Source: an uncultured SAR86 cluster bacterium (GTDB lineage Bacteria; Pseudomonadota; Gammaproteobacteria; Magnimaribacterales; D2472). From it: a DNA stretch of 64,000 nucleotides. Positions 46,619 to 55,978 of this stretch are shown here, one piece after another (position 1 is the first letter of the stretch; the number at the start of each line of letters is the position of its first letter). The notes below the pieces were generated by a model. The model was not told the DNA's origin and searched no databases. It saw nothing but the letters and a program-made list of their open reading frames with translations. A program made the position numbers and the translations under genes. The stretch covers positions 220,871 through 284,870 of the forward strand of contig CACELG010000001.1 of assembly GCA_902560315.1 (NCBI GenBank), written 5' to 3'.

Positions 46619-47220
46619 TGCTTGAAGATTTAACTTTTAAATCACTGGGAATTGTGAATTATCATGAGACCCTTGAGCTAATGAAATCTCATATTAAAGA
46701 AAAAGATTTTAGTAATGAGATATGGCTTCTCGAACATCCTTCGATATTTACTCTTGGCACAGCCGCTGATAAAAATCATATATTAGATTCAAAAGACATT
46801 CCTGTTGTTCAGTCAGACAGAGGCGGGGAAGTAACTTATCATGGTCCTGGCCAACTTATTATCTATTTTTTACTAGATATTAAAAAATTAGATTGCGGAC
46901 CAAACAAGTTTGTTTTAACAATTCAGGATTTTATAAAAGAATTACTTTTAAGTCTTTCGATAGATAGTAATTATATTGAGGGTGCTCCTGGAGTATATGT
47001 AGATAAAAAGAAAATTGCTTCAATAGGATTAAGGATCTCTAAAGGTAAGTCATATCATGGAATCAGCCTTAATTTTGATATGGATTTATCGCCTTTTAAA
47101 CAAATAAATCCCTGTGGCTATGAAGGGTTAGAGGTTACACAGATAAAAGATTTAAATAAGAATGTTTCTAAATTACAATTAGAGAAATTAGTCATAGACT
47201 CTCTTAAGAATATCTTTTAA
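46618..47220 (+). CDS. lipB: LipB, octanoyl-ACP:protein octanoyltransferase
   Basis: Transfers octanoate from ACP to lipoyl domains of 2-oxoacid dehydrogenases. The GTG start at 46618 overlaps the previous stop by 1 base; 200 residues is normal. Key motifs are [16 protein letters not shown] near residue 67, the catalytic Lys in [10 protein letters not shown] near 137 and the acyl-thioester Cys in [14 protein letters not shown] near 160. It lies 2 bases before lipA. Confidence 0.95.
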   Translation: MLEDLTFKSLGIVNYHETLELMKSHIKEKDFSNEIWLLEHPSIFTLGTAADKNHILDSKDIPVVQSDRGGEVTYHGPGQLIIYFLLDIKKLDCGPNKFVLTIQDFIKELLLSLSIDSNYIEGAPGVYVDKKKIASIGLRISKGKSYHGISLNFDMDLSPFKQINPCGYEGLEVTQIKDLNKNVSKLQLEKLVIDSLKNIF

Positions 47221-47222
47221 TT

Positions 47223-48185
47223 ATGGAAATAATAGCAACAACTAAAATCACTAACAGAGATGGCATTAAGGCTATTAGGAACGGTCAAAAGTTAAATAAA
47301 TTTGCTGATATCCCAACTCCTAAAAAGCCAAGTTGGTTAAAAGTAAAAGCACAATTTAATCCTAATTTTCATAAAGTAAAAGAGCAGGTTAATAGCAAAC
47401 AACTTTATACAGTATGCGAAGAGGCACATTGTCCAAATATCAGTGAGTGCTGGTCGGCTGGAACAGCTACCTTCATGCTGATGGGATCGGTTTGTACGAG
47501 AGCCTGTAAATTTTGTTCTGTTGATACAGGAAACCCTAATGGTTGGCTTGATAAAGATGAGCCAATTAATACTGCTAAAGCTGTTGAGATAATGAAATTA
47601 AAATATGTTGTACTTACTTCTGTTAATAGAGATGATCTCAAGGATGGCGGAGCTCAACATTTTGCTAAAACCGTAAAACTTATAAAAGAATTAAATCCAA
47701 ATACCGCAGTAGAAGCATTAACTCCTGACTTTAAAGGATTATCGTCTTCTATAGATACTCTAGTAAATTGTGGATTAGAAGTTTTTGCACAAAATATTGA
47801 AACAGTTGAAAGACTTACTCATCAAGTCAGGGATATCAGAGCAGGATATAAACAAACATTGGATGTACTTGCAGAATCAAAAAGAATTAATCCAAAAGTT
47901 CTAACAAAAACCAGCATTATTTTAGGACTTGGAGAAACAGACACTGAAATTGAACAAACAATGGATGACCTAATAGCAAACAAAGTTGATATTTTAACTA
48001 TTGGGCAGTATTTAAGACCAACGGTAAATCACCATCCAATTGAAAGATGGGTAACCCCAGAAGAATTTGAGAAATATAGACAAACTGGACTTCAAAAAGG
48101 CTTTCTTGAAGTTGTATCTGGGCCTATGGTTCGTTCCAGCTATAGGGCTGAAAGAGCTCTAGAAAAAAATAATGCAGGACTTTAA
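47223..48185 (+). CDS. lipA: LipA, lipoyl synthase
   Basis: Radical-SAM enzyme that inserts two sulfurs into octanoyl groups. Both iron-sulfur clusters are encoded: the auxiliary cluster set [12 protein letters not shown] near residue 65 and the radical-SAM [13 protein letters not shown] near residue 92, with the C-terminal [10 protein letters not shown] motif carrying the conserved Ser ligand. 320 residues is typical. It overlaps the HXXEE gene by 14 bases. Confidence 0.96.
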   Translation: MEIIATTKITNRDGIKAIRNGQKLNKFADIPTPKKPSWLKVKAQFNPNFHKVKEQVNSKQLYTVCEEAHCPNISECWSAGTATFMLMGSVCTRACKFCSVDTGNPNGWLDKDEPINTAKAVEIMKLKYVVLTSVNRDDLKDGGAQHFAKTVKLIKELNPNTAVEALTPDFKGLSSSIDTLVNCGLEVFAQNIETVERLTHQVRDIRAGYKQTLDVLAESKRINPKVLTKTSIILGLGETDTEIEQTMDDLIANKVDILTIGQYLRPTVNHHPIERWVTPEEFEKYRQTGLQKGFLEVVSGPMVRSSYRAERALEKNNAGL

Positions 48186-48753
48186 TCCAGGCTTATATTC
48201 GCCGTTAGTATCACTAATGGAAAATATTTTTTTAGTAATATTTATTTTTTTATGTTTTCTTACTTTATATCTGTATAAAAATAAGAAAAGTTACTTGATA
48301 ACTGCCTTTCCTTTAGGGGCACTTTCAGCACATCAGGTTGAAGAATATATATTGTCACCCATGTTGCTAGGTGAGAAATATCATTTTTTAGAATGGGCTT
48401 ATAGGTCTGGAGTTTATATTTCTCCAATTGAGGTTGCTACTGTAAATACAATTCCTTATTTCTTAACCCCGTTACTATTTTTATTTAATCCATCAACAAA
48501 GATATTCGCAATTTTATTTTTATTCACATCTTCAATGCTGCTTTCAAATGGAATGTTTCATATTGGAGTATCCTCAGCTCAGACAGATTATAGTCCTGGA
48601 TTAATAACTTCTTTATTTATGTATATACCACTTTATATAAAAGCGCTCTCACTAGCTTCTGAAAGAGCAGTACCAATGAAGATGCTGATTGCAATAACTA
48701 TATACGGCTCCATTGCACATTTTTTAATGCTTTGGTTAATTAATATCTTCTAA
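48172..48753 (+). CDS. HXXEE-domain membrane protein
   Basis: A 193-residue integral membrane protein with about five to six spans. The family-defining H-x-x-E-E is in [16 protein letters not shown] near residue 57, followed by the conserved [11 protein letters not shown] near residue 124 and [15 protein letters not shown] near 139. The family has no assigned role; conserved polar residues within the membrane suggest an enzyme or metal site. It overlaps lipA by 14 bases and the convergent hydrolase by 18. Confidence 0.85.
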   Translation: MQDFNPGLYSPLVSLMENIFLVIFIFLCFLTLYLYKNKKSYLITAFPLGALSAHQVEEYILSPMLLGEKYHFLEWAYRSGVYISPIEVATVNTIPYFLTPLLFLFNPSTKIFAILFLFTSSMLLSNGMFHIGVSSAQTDYSPGLITSLFMYIPLYIKALSLASERAVPMKMLIAITIYGSIAHFLMLWLINIF

Positions 48754-49503
48754 AAGACTTCTCCTAACTAGCTTTGTCCAAACTTCATATCCTTTTTTAT
48801 TCATATGAAGGCCATCCTCAACATACAATTCTGGCATTCTAGACCCATCCTCACTTAGCATAGAATCCCAAACATCAATATACTCTAAATAAGCATCTTC
48901 GCTTGCAAGTAGTTTAATCGAATTATTAAAAATCTTTTCTTCTTCATCAAGATAAAATCTTTCAACAGATGGCTTTATGCCAATCATATATACTTTAATA
49001 TTTCCAAATTCTTTCCTTATAAGACTTAAGAATTTTTGGAAATCATGCACAGTTTCTTCTGGTGTCTTTAATGCAGTTAAATCATTTGTCCCACAAAAAA
49101 AAACAATAGCCTTTGGATCGTAGGGCTTAATGATTTCTTCAAAATGATAAATAACATGAGAAATTTGTGCTCCTCCAAAACCACGATTTAGCACTTCAAG
49201 TGGTTCCATATCTTCTTCTAAGGAATCCCAAAACCTTATACTCGAACTGCCTGTAAATAGAATTTTGCCTTTTTCTGGAAAATTTTCGTTATCTAATCTT
49301 TTAAATTCATTAATTTCATCAATGAATGTATCGTCTTTACTCCACTGTTGAATATATAGAGCCTCTTTTTTAACTTGAAGAAAAGACTTCTCAATACCAT
49401 TCTTTTCTGCATGAATTTTGACTCTGTCTTCTAATTTAACAAAATCATCTGAGCAGCTAATTAAAATAAAGAAAGTAGATATGATTAAGAATTTTTTATT
49501 CAT
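48736..49503 (-). CDS. Lipoprotein SGNH/GDSL hydrolase
   Basis: A 255-residue esterase-type hydrolase with lipobox ILISCSDD (Cys near residue 17). The GDSL blocks are ILFTGSSSIRFWDSL (nucleophile Ser) near residue 83, GGAQISHVIYHFEE near 110, FCGTNDLTAL near 135 and the catalytic Asp-x-x-His in VEDGLHMNKKGYEVW near 230. It lies 6 bases after dctM, so it may be co-transcribed with the TRAP membrane subunits and act on their imported ester precursors, which is inference. Confidence 0.9.
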   Translation of the reverse strand: MNKKFLIISTFFILISCSDDFVKLEDRVKIHAEKNGIEKSFLQVKKEALYIQQWSKDDTFIDEINEFKRLDNENFPEKGKILFTGSSSIRFWDSLEEDMEPLEVLNRGFGGAQISHVIYHFEEIIKPYDPKAIVFFCGTNDLTALKTPEETVHDFQKFLSLIRKEFGNIKVYMIGIKPSVERFYLDEEEKIFNNSIKLLASEDAYLEYIDVWDSMLSEDGSRMPELYVEDGLHMNKKGYEVWTKLVRRSLLEDIN

Positions 49504-49509
49504 GAACTC

Positions 49510-50847
49510 TTATATTATTAGAATTGGGAATAGCATAACTGCAAAAAGAATAATAATTTGAATTAATATAAAAGGAACAACACCTTTATAAATTTCTTTA
49601 GTTTGTATGCTCTCATCTGCAACACCCCTCAGATAAAACAAAGAAAATCCAAAAGGCGGCGTTAGAAAAGAAGTCTGAAGATTAATTGCAAATAGAATCG
49701 CTAACCATACAGGATCAAAACCCATCATTAAAAGAGGCGGCGCAATTAAAGGAACTATTACATAACAAATTTCTATAAAGTCTAAGATGAACCCTAAAAA
49801 AAATATTACTAGCAAGACAAAGATAAGGGCAGTATATGAACCACCAGGAAGCGAGTTAAAAATAAGATTAATTAATTCATCCCCACCGACTCCTCTAAAG
49901 ATTAACGAAAAAATTGAAGCTCCTATAAGAATAGTAAAAATCATAGTTGATACAACAGCAGTTTTTTCTGAAGTTTCCTTTAAAAAATTGAAATTTATTT
50001 TTCTATTTATTAATGCAATTACTAAGGCACCAAAAGCTCCAATAGCTGCTGCCTCTGTTGGTGTTGCAATACCTGCAAATATTGATCCAAGTACGAGAAA
50101 AATTAAAATTATTGGAAGTGCGAGCGTTTTAAATAATTCAATCTTCTCAATTGATAATCCATTTGAATTAGCCTTTATATTTTTATTGTTATTATTTTTA
50201 TAGATTGTATATATAAGATATCCAACACATATCATTATTCCAGGAACAATAGCACCAATAAAAAGATCTCCTACAGTTACAGTTTGTTGTGAAAATATAC
50301 CCATATCATTTTGAGCTCTTTGATAAGCATTGGACATAACATCTCCAAGCAAAACCAGAGCAATCGATGGAGGTATAATTTGCCCTAAGGTTCCTGTCGA
50401 AGCCACCAATCCAGTAGAAAAGCTTTTTTCATATCCTTGATTAATTAAAATTGGCAAAGACATTAGACCCATTGTTACAACTGTTGCTCCAACAATCCCT
50501 GTGCTTGCTGCAAGAAGTGCTCCAACTAAAATAATTGATATTGAAAGACCGCCTTTAGTATTTCTGAAAGCTGCTGCCATATTTTCAAGCATCTTTGCTG
50601 CAATTCCAGATCTTTCAAGAATAGTTCCCATAAAAATAAATAATGGGACTGCTAGAAGTGTTACATTATTCATAATTCCAAAGATTCTAATAGGGATGCT
50701 TTTAAAAATAGTAGGATCAAATATCCCAAAAGGAACACAAATTAATGCAAATAAAATTGATACTCCTGCTAGAGTAAAAGCTACAGGATATCCGAGTAAC
50801 AATGCAGTACAAATTAATATAAGAAGCAGAAGAGGTATTATTTCCAT
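49510..50847 (-). CDS. TRAP transporter large membrane subunit (DctM type)
   Basis: A 445-residue protein with about 12 spans, the sodium-driven core of TRAP transporters. Family marks are LLLGYPVAFTLAGVSILFAL near residue 16, PLFIFMGTILERSGIAAKML near 69, ILVGALLAASTGIVGATVVTMG and TGTLGQIIPPSIALVLLGDV. The last third includes FLGFILDFIEICYVIVPLIAP and LQTSFLTPPFGFSLFYLRG. A large cytoplasmic or periplasmic loop around residue 170-205 is longer than average. It overlaps dctQ by 10 bases. Confidence 0.92.
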   Translation of the reverse strand: MEIIPLLLLILICTALLLGYPVAFTLAGVSILFALICVPFGIFDPTIFKSIPIRIFGIMNNVTLLAVPLFIFMGTILERSGIAAKMLENMAAAFRNTKGGLSISIILVGALLAASTGIVGATVVTMGLMSLPILINQGYEKSFSTGLVASTGTLGQIIPPSIALVLLGDVMSNAYQRAQNDMGIFSQQTVTVGDLFIGAIVPGIMICVGYLIYTIYKNNNNKNIKANSNGLSIEKIELFKTLALPIILIFLVLGSIFAGIATPTEAAAIGAFGALVIALINRKINFNFLKETSEKTAVVSTMIFTILIGASIFSLIFRGVGGDELINLIFNSLPGGSYTALIFVLLVIFFLGFILDFIEICYVIVPLIAPPLLMMGFDPVWLAILFAINLQTSFLTPPFGFSLFYLRGVADESIQTKEIYKGVVPFILIQIIILFAVMLFPILII

Positions 50848-51308
50848 TTGCCACTCAATAGTTGATACAAATAAGTCAATAGCAGGGTCATTGGAAAAAG
50901 AATAATTAGTGTTTTTTGAAGATACACATAATCTAAACCGCCTGCCTCAGTAGAAACCTCTTTTATCCTCCAAGACATTCCAATTAATTCTATTGAGTAG
51001 TAACCGATAACAAAACAAACTGGAATTAGAAAAATTAAACTTAAGAAATAATTAATATTTTTCTTATAAAAATCTGAAGATCCTCTATAAAAAATATCCA
51101 CCCTTACGTGCTCATCTTTGTAATGAACGTAGCCAGCACAACCAAGAAAAATTAAAGCATGGATATACATCACCAACTCTTGGAGGCCAGTTAAACCAAT
51201 ACCAAAGAAATATCTAGCCACTATTATCACTATCATTAATATTGTCATGATAGGAATCATCAATGATATGAATTTTCCAAAAGAATTTATCATTTTTTCT
51301 ATATACAT
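50838..51308 (-). CDS. TRAP transporter small membrane subunit (DctQ type)
   Basis: About 156 residues from the ATG at 51308, which I prefer because the longer frame from 51347 abuts the divergent yaaA start. Four membrane spans are visible, with the family signature ARYFFGIGLTGLQELVMYIHALIFLGCAGYVHYKDEHVRVDIFY near residue 30-75, where Glu and His-Val-Arg-Val-Asp are conserved in TRAP small subunits. With DctM it forms the membrane complex for the binding lipoprotein at 45533. Confidence 0.9.
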   Translation of the reverse strand: MYIEKMINSFGKFISLMIPIMTILMIVIIVARYFFGIGLTGLQELVMYIHALIFLGCAGYVHYKDEHVRVDIFYRGSSDFYKKNINYFLSLIFLIPVCFVIGYYSIELIGMSWRIKEVSTEAGGLDYVYLQKTLIILFPMTLLLTYLYQLLSGKWK

Positions 51309-51346
51309 TATTGAATAAGCCTCATGATATTCGTTAGAATACAGCA

Positions 51347-52117
51347 ATGATTATAGTACTTTCTCCAGCAAAAACACTTGATTACGAATTTGATGCATCA
51401 AATGAATATTCTGTGCCTGCGTTTTTAAATCAGTCATCAAAACTAATTGGTGAATTAAAAGAGAAAGAACCCAAGGATATTGCATCGCTAATGGGACTTA
51501 GTGATAAACTTGCAACTCTTAACTATGATAGATATCAATCATGGTCACCATCTAAAAAAGTTTCTGCTGATTCCAAGCCTTCAATGTTAGTTTTTAAAGG
51601 GGACGTCTATCAAGGACTTCAAGCGGAAGACTTAAGTAAATCTGAAATGAAGTTTGCTCAAAAACATATAAGAATCTTATCAGGGTTATACGGAATTTTA
51701 AGACCATTAGATGTAATGAAGCCATATAGATTAGAAATGGGGACTAAGTTAGAAACTTCACAAGGGAAGAATCTTTATGAATTTTGGGGTAATAAAGTAC
51801 AAAAAAATGTATTAGAGGAATTAACAAATCAAAAGTCTGATCTTTTAATTAATTTAGCTTCGAAAGAATACTTTACCGTTTTAGGAAAATTACCTGAAGA
51901 AGTAAATATAGTTACTCCAACTTTCAAAGATTATAAGAATGGTAAATATAAAATTATTAGCTTCTATGCAAAAAAAGCAAGAGGTTTAATGGCAAGATGG
52001 ATTATTCAAAACAAAGTAACTGATTTTGAAGCACTATCTGGTTTTAATGTAGACGGTTATAAATATTCAAAAGCTGAATCCACAGCGACCGCGCCTGTCT
52101 TCTTAAGAAAACCCTAA
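51347..52117 (+). CDS. yaaA: YaaA, peroxide stress / DNA-binding protein
   Basis: A 256-residue protein of the YaaA/DUF328 family, which in E. coli lowers intracellular iron-driven oxidative damage. The N-terminal MIIVLSPAKTLDYEF, the middle QKHIRILSGLYGILRPLDVMKPYRLEMGTKL near residue 102 and the C-terminal FYAKKARGLMARWIIQN with FNVDGYKYSKAEST are hallmarks. Its stop interlocks in 4 bases with the convergent crotonase gene. Confidence 0.93.
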   Translation: MIIVLSPAKTLDYEFDASNEYSVPAFLNQSSKLIGELKEKEPKDIASLMGLSDKLATLNYDRYQSWSPSKKVSADSKPSMLVFKGDVYQGLQAEDLSKSEMKFAQKHIRILSGLYGILRPLDVMKPYRLEMGTKLETSQGKNLYEFWGNKVQKNVLEELTNQKSDLLINLASKEYFTVLGKLPEEVNIVTPTFKDYKNGKYKIISFYAKKARGLMARWIIQNKVTDFEALSGFNVDGYKYSKAESTATAPVFLRKP

Positions 52118-52980
52118 GAATCTGACTCGTTAAATTTCTTTACATCAACTAATTTATCAAATGATGCTTCTCTTTTTTCCATATTAGCTGTCATGGCTTC
52201 AGTCATATCTTTTTGACTTAGCATCGCTCCACTCCATAATGCGTTATATTCCAAACTATCATTTACATTATGATCTCTTGAATAGTTCATAACTGCTTTG
52301 AGTCCATATATTGCAACTGGAGATTTTGAAGCAATTTCATTTGCTATTTTATTTGCTCCCTCAAGAAGTTTTTCTTGTGATTCAAAAGTATCACTTACTA
52401 AACCAGCATCTTTAGCTTCTTCTGCATACATTCTTCTGCCTGTATATGCCATCTCACGCATTTTAGAATCTGGAATTAGTTTCGGAAGTCTTTGAAGGGT
52501 TCCAACATCAGCAGCCATACCAATATTTATTTCTTGAATACAGAAAAACGCATCATTAGAGGCCATTCTAATATCGCATGCAGTAACCAAATCCACGGCT
52601 CCACCAACGCATCCACCTTGAATTGCAGCAATGACAGGCACTCTTATTTTTTCTAAAGAACTTATATATCCCTGAAGTTCCTTTGCCACTCTGTAAACAG
52701 CCTCACCAATTCTTGAATTATCTGGCTTTTTATCATCTGGGATATTATCTACACCATTAGAGAAAGCACTTAAATCCATTCCTGCACAAAAATGTTTACC
52801 AGTTGAAGACATAACAACTACTCTAATCTCTGAGTTTCTATTTACTTCTTCACAAACATCTCCAAGCTCAACCCAAAAATCTCTAGACATTGTATTCAAT
52901 TCATCTGGTCGAGATAAAACTAAATTTGCTACATGATCTGAAACACTTATATCAAAACATTTATATTTTTTGTCAGCCAT
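52114..52980 (-). CDS. Crotonase-family protein (dienoyl-CoA isomerase-like)
   Basis: A 288-residue crotonase. The oxyanion segment GKHFCAGMDLSAFSNG is near residue 65 and the second loop AIQGGCVGGAVDLVTACDIRMASNDAFFCIQEINIGMAADVGTLQRL spans residues 118-165. The acidic residues of that segment, notably Glu in IQEINIG and Asp in MAADVGT, sit as in delta(3,5)-delta(2,4)-dienoyl-CoA isomerases rather than hydratases. The start codon overlaps the stop of the small upstream gene as TAATG, so translation is coupled. It could serve fatty-acid or lipid degradation. Confidence 0.85.
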   Translation of the reverse strand: MADKKYKCFDISVSDHVANLVLSRPDELNTMSRDFWVELGDVCEEVNRNSEIRVVVMSSTGKHFCAGMDLSAFSNGVDNIPDDKKPDNSRIGEAVYRVAKELQGYISSLEKIRVPVIAAIQGGCVGGAVDLVTACDIRMASNDAFFCIQEINIGMAADVGTLQRLPKLIPDSKMREMAYTGRRMYAEEAKDAGLVSDTFESQEKLLEGANKIANEIASKSPVAIYGLKAVMNYSRDHNVNDSLEYNALWSGAMLSQKDMTEAMTANMEKREASFDKLVDVKKFNESDS

Positions 52981-53138
52981 TATCCCCTCGCTATATCTAT
53001 TGATTCATTGACGATTGATCTCATTTTTTCAACATGTTCAAACGTTTTATGGTGAGATAATACTACTTTTCTATCTTCACTCAGAAGAACCAACATTTTT
53101 TTTAATTTTTCTAAATTCTCTATAATTTTGTTATCCAT
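52980..53138 (-). CDS. 52-residue small protein, coupled to the crotonase gene
   Basis: ATG at 53138 on the minus strand encodes MDNKIIENLEKLKKMLVLLS and then EDRKVVLSHHKTFEHVEKMR and SIVNESIDIARG, ending in TAA that overlaps the crotonase ATG by 1 base. The N-terminal half has a regular leucine/isoleucine pattern on a Lys/Glu background that looks amphipathic and possibly coiled-coil. No known family. Its promoter would lie in the palindromic region at 53149-53181. Confidence 0.6.
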   Translation of the reverse strand: MDNKIIENLEKLKKMLVLLSEDRKVVLSHHKTFEHVEKMRSIVNESIDIARG

Positions 53139-53148
53139 AAATATGCTT

Positions 53149-53181
53149 TTGTAACTTAATTTAATTAAGCATTATAATGCT
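53149..53181. promoter_or_regulatory. Divergent promoter with two adjoining palindromes
   Basis: CTTAATT-T-AATTAAG (53155-53169) and AGCATTATAATGCT (53168-53181) are perfect palindromes sharing two bases. TATAAT lies at 53173-53178 on the plus strand and, by symmetry, at 53176-53171 on the minus strand. TTGTAA (53149-53154) with an 18-base spacer is a fair -35 for the plus direction. It sits between the divergent starts at 53138 and 53190 and probably controls the phosphatase genes and the small gene with crotonase. No PHO-box-like TGTCA repeat was seen. Confidence 0.5.
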
Positions 53182-53189
53182 CTTGAACC

Positions 53190-54026
53190 ATGAAATCACT
53201 AAGACACATTTTTTTATTCTGCATAATTTTTTTCAATCATGCACCATTTGCAAGTGAAATTGATAATTCTTATCAAAAACAATCACTTCTTGCAGTCTTA
53301 TTTAAAAGAACATCTGCTGAATACAAAGCGAATACTTTTCAAGCCTATGCATCTGCTCAAAGGAATATTGATAAGGCATTAGCAGACAAATCTTGGACTG
53401 CTCTATTAAATCAAAAGAATGGCTATCAAACTTTGCCACCCGCAGTCATTTTAGATATTGATGAAACTGTTCTTGATAATTCAGAGCATCAAGTAAGAAG
53501 TATTAAAAATGGAACAAATTATCCAGTTGGCTGGAAAGAATGGGTTTCTGAAGAATCAGCTGGCGCATTACCTGGTGTAAAAGAATATCTTAGTTATGCA
53601 GATTCTAAAGGCATCAAAATTTTCTATGTTACAAACAGAACTCATGATTTAGAAGAATATACTAGGAACAATATTAAAGCTTTAGGACTACCTTTAGATA
53701 ATGACAGAGATGTACTGCTTATGAAGAATGAAAAAGGTTGGGCTTCAGATAAAACAAGTCGTAGAGATTTAATAAAGAAAGATTTTCGAGTTATTCAAAT
53801 TTTTGGAGACCAACTAGATGACTTTATACCAATGGAGGAGACTGCAACAAGTGTAGATAGCAGAAAGGCACTTATAGATAAATATGCAAGCATGTGGGGA
53901 GAAAAATGGTATATGCTAATTAATCCTATGTACGGTGAATGGGAAGAAGCCTTATATGAGCATTGCTGGAGTTGTTTTCCTGAGCAGAGCGATAGAGTAA
54001 ATCAAAGATTTAAGGCGCTTGATTAA
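53190..54026 (+). CDS. Exported class C acid phosphatase (e(P4)-like, HAD superfamily)
   Basis: A 278-residue phosphatase with a cleavable signal (MKSLRHIFLFCIIFFNHAPFASE) and no lipobox. The HAD nucleophile motif is VILDIDETVLDNSEHQVR near residue 87; motif II is IFYVTNRTHDLEEYTRNN near 146 and the acidic motif RVIQIFGDQLDDF near 202. e(P4) proteins take phosphate off nucleotides outside the cell membrane. The two Cys near the C-terminus (HCWSCFP) are unusual and could form a disulfide. It is followed by the alkaline phosphatase gene after 6 bases. Confidence 0.92.
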   Translation: MKSLRHIFLFCIIFFNHAPFASEIDNSYQKQSLLAVLFKRTSAEYKANTFQAYASAQRNIDKALADKSWTALLNQKNGYQTLPPAVILDIDETVLDNSEHQVRSIKNGTNYPVGWKEWVSEESAGALPGVKEYLSYADSKGIKIFYVTNRTHDLEEYTRNNIKALGLPLDNDRDVLLMKNEKGWASDKTSRRDLIKKDFRVIQIFGDQLDDFIPMEETATSVDSRKALIDKYASMWGEKWYMLINPMYGEWEEALYEHCWSCFPEQSDRVNQRFKALD

Positions 54027-54032
54027 AATTTA

Positions 54033-55160
54033 ATGAAATATATTTTTCTTATAGTAATCTTAGTAATTTCATCATGTGATACATCTAAAAAGACCGAATC
54101 GATTTCAATTGGCACAAAAGAAACAGAAGTTATTGAAATAAAAAATTTTTCTGATAATTTAAAAGCTAAAAATATAATTCTTGTTATTGGAGATGGAGTT
54201 GGGCCTAATCAAATAACCTTATCCAGAATCGCAATTGGTGGCTTAGACCATAGACTTTTCATTGATCAAATGCCATATCATGGCACCTCTTTAACCCATT
54301 CTTATAATAATGCATATACAGATTCAGCTGCTGCAGCAACAACTTGGTCAACCGGACATAAAACAAAAAACAGATATTTGTCATTAGATCCAGATAAGGA
54401 AGTATTAGAGACCATTGTAGAAATGCTTCATAAAAAGGGTTATGCCTCAGGCATAGTTGCCACATCTTCAGTAACTCATGCAACGCCGGCAGCTTTATAT
54501 GCTCATACTGACAGCAGGTATGAATATAAGAATATAGCCAATCAACTTATTAATTCTCCAATCGATATTGCGTTGGGAGGAGGTAAAGAATTATTTGACT
54601 TGAACAAAATAAATGATACTCACCATGTGCTAACAGAAAAAGAATCTTTGCAATTAAATTTTGATTATTCTAAAAAGCTTATTGGTCTTTTTGATGATGA
54701 TGGTATTCAACGATCAAATGAAAAACCAACCCAGAGACAAATGACAAACTTCGCATTACAGCATTTGAACAACCAGTGTAATGGCTTTTTTTTGATGACT
54801 GAGGGAAGTCAAATAGATTGGGCTGGACACGATAATGATGCAAATAAAATGGTAGAAGAGTTTAGAGATTTTGATTTAACAATTAAAGATTTGATTAAAT
54901 TTGTAAATAAAAATAGCAATACATTATTGATAGTAACATCAGATCATGAAACTGGAGGCCTGCAAATTCTTAAGCAAGACGGTAATAAAGTAATTATTCA
55001 ATGGGGCACAGGTAGACATACTTCAATTCCTGTAGGAGTCCAAGCCTATGGGCCCGGTGCAGAATTATTTCAAGGGCTGATGGATAACACAGATATTCAT
55101 TATAAAATGCTAGAAGCAATCGATTACAAAAATCTTAAGAACCAAACTTGTGATATTTGA
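54033..55160 (+). CDS. Alkaline phosphatase lipoprotein
   Basis: A 375-residue PhoA-superfamily enzyme with lipobox VISSCDTS (Cys near residue 15). Active-site elements are IILVIGDGVGPNQITLSRIA near residue 49, nucleophile Ser in NAYTDSAAAATTWSTGHKT near 97, GSQIDWAGHDNDANKM near 258, LIVTSDHETGGLQIL near 304 and the late metal His in GTGRHTSIPVGVQAYGPGAE. Together with the acid phosphatase it forms a periplasmic phosphate-scavenging pair. Shorter than E. coli PhoA (471), but the metal ligands are complete. Confidence 0.92.
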   Translation: MKYIFLIVILVISSCDTSKKTESISIGTKETEVIEIKNFSDNLKAKNIILVIGDGVGPNQITLSRIAIGGLDHRLFIDQMPYHGTSLTHSYNNAYTDSAAAATTWSTGHKTKNRYLSLDPDKEVLETIVEMLHKKGYASGIVATSSVTHATPAALYAHTDSRYEYKNIANQLINSPIDIALGGGKELFDLNKINDTHHVLTEKESLQLNFDYSKKLIGLFDDDGIQRSNEKPTQRQMTNFALQHLNNQCNGFFLMTEGSQIDWAGHDNDANKMVEEFRDFDLTIKDLIKFVNKNSNTLLIVTSDHETGGLQILKQDGNKVIIQWGTGRHTSIPVGVQAYGPGAELFQGLMDNTDIHYKMLEAIDYKNLKNQTCDI

Positions 55161-55165
55161 ACAAA

Positions 55166-55978
55166 ATGATAAATAAAACTTTTTTTGATAATCATTTAAA
55201 TACTCTAGAAGAATGTGTCAATTCTGCTTCAAACGAAATTATGCAGATTTATAATTCTGATAGCTTTGGTCAAGAAGAAAAATCAGATGGCTCACCTTTA
55301 ACAAAAGCGGATAAAAAATCTAATGAAATAATTTTGGACTCATTAAAAAAAATATCAAAAGATATTCCAATTATCTCAGAGGAAACCTTCAACGAAGATC
55401 AAATAAAAAGTTTAGACGAAACATACTGGCTAATTGATCCTTTAGATGGAACAAAAGAATTTATAAATAAGACAGATGAATTCACAGTGAATATCGCATT
55501 GATTAACAATAAGAAAGTTATATTTGGAATTGTCGGCGCACCAGTAACTGGAAAAATTTGGCATGGCTCTATTTTTGATAATAACGACTATGATTCTAAA
55601 TCTGTTGAAAAACTCAGAATAGTTATGAGCAAAAGTCATAAAAGTGATAATGATAAGGCGTTTCTCGAATATCTAATTAGTAATAATATTGACTATGAGA
55701 TTATTGAAAAGGGTAGTTCATTGAAATTATGTAGTTTGGCTGATAGCGAGGCTGATATTTATCCAAGATTTGGCCCAACTTCTGAATGGGATATAGCAGC
55801 AGCACATGCAGTTCTATCAAGTTATGGTGGAAGTGTTATAAAGATTGAGGATTACAATGAATTAGATTATGCAAAACAGACGTCCATACTTAATCCATAT
55901 TTCATTGCATTTAGGAATAATTCAATAAAAGACGATTTTTTACCACTTTTAGGAGATTTTTTTAAAAAATTGGTATAA
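55166..55978 (+). CDS. cysQ: CysQ-type 3'(2'),5'-bisphosphate nucleotidase
   Basis: A 270-residue inositol-monophosphatase superfamily protein from the ATG at 55166; a TTG three codons earlier overlaps the phosphatase stop and is possible. Metal-binding elements: SDGSPLTKADKKSNEIIL near residue 40, IPIISEET near 70, YWLIDPLDGTKEFINKTDEFTVNIALI near 90 and PTSEWDIAAAHAVLSSYGG near 208. It recycles PAP from sulfate assimilation, and also hydrolyses related sugar phosphates. It probably shares the phosphatase transcript. Confidence 0.92.
   Translation: MINKTFFDNHLNTLEECVNSASNEIMQIYNSDSFGQEEKSDGSPLTKADKKSNEIILDSLKKISKDIPIISEETFNEDQIKSLDETYWLIDPLDGTKEFINKTDEFTVNIALINNKKVIFGIVGAPVTGKIWHGSIFDNNDYDSKSVEKLRIVMSKSHKSDNDKAFLEYLISNNIDYEIIEKGSSLKLCSLADSEADIYPRFGPTSEWDIAAAHAVLSSYGGSVIKIEDYNELDYAKQTSILNPYFIAFRNNSIKDDFLPLLGDFFKKLV

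Noticed and set aside
49787-50905. Two plus-strand frames opposite dctM (138 and 134 residues)
   Set aside because: The minus-strand DctM protein is unmistakable; these frames mirror its hydrophobic codons and have no start signals.
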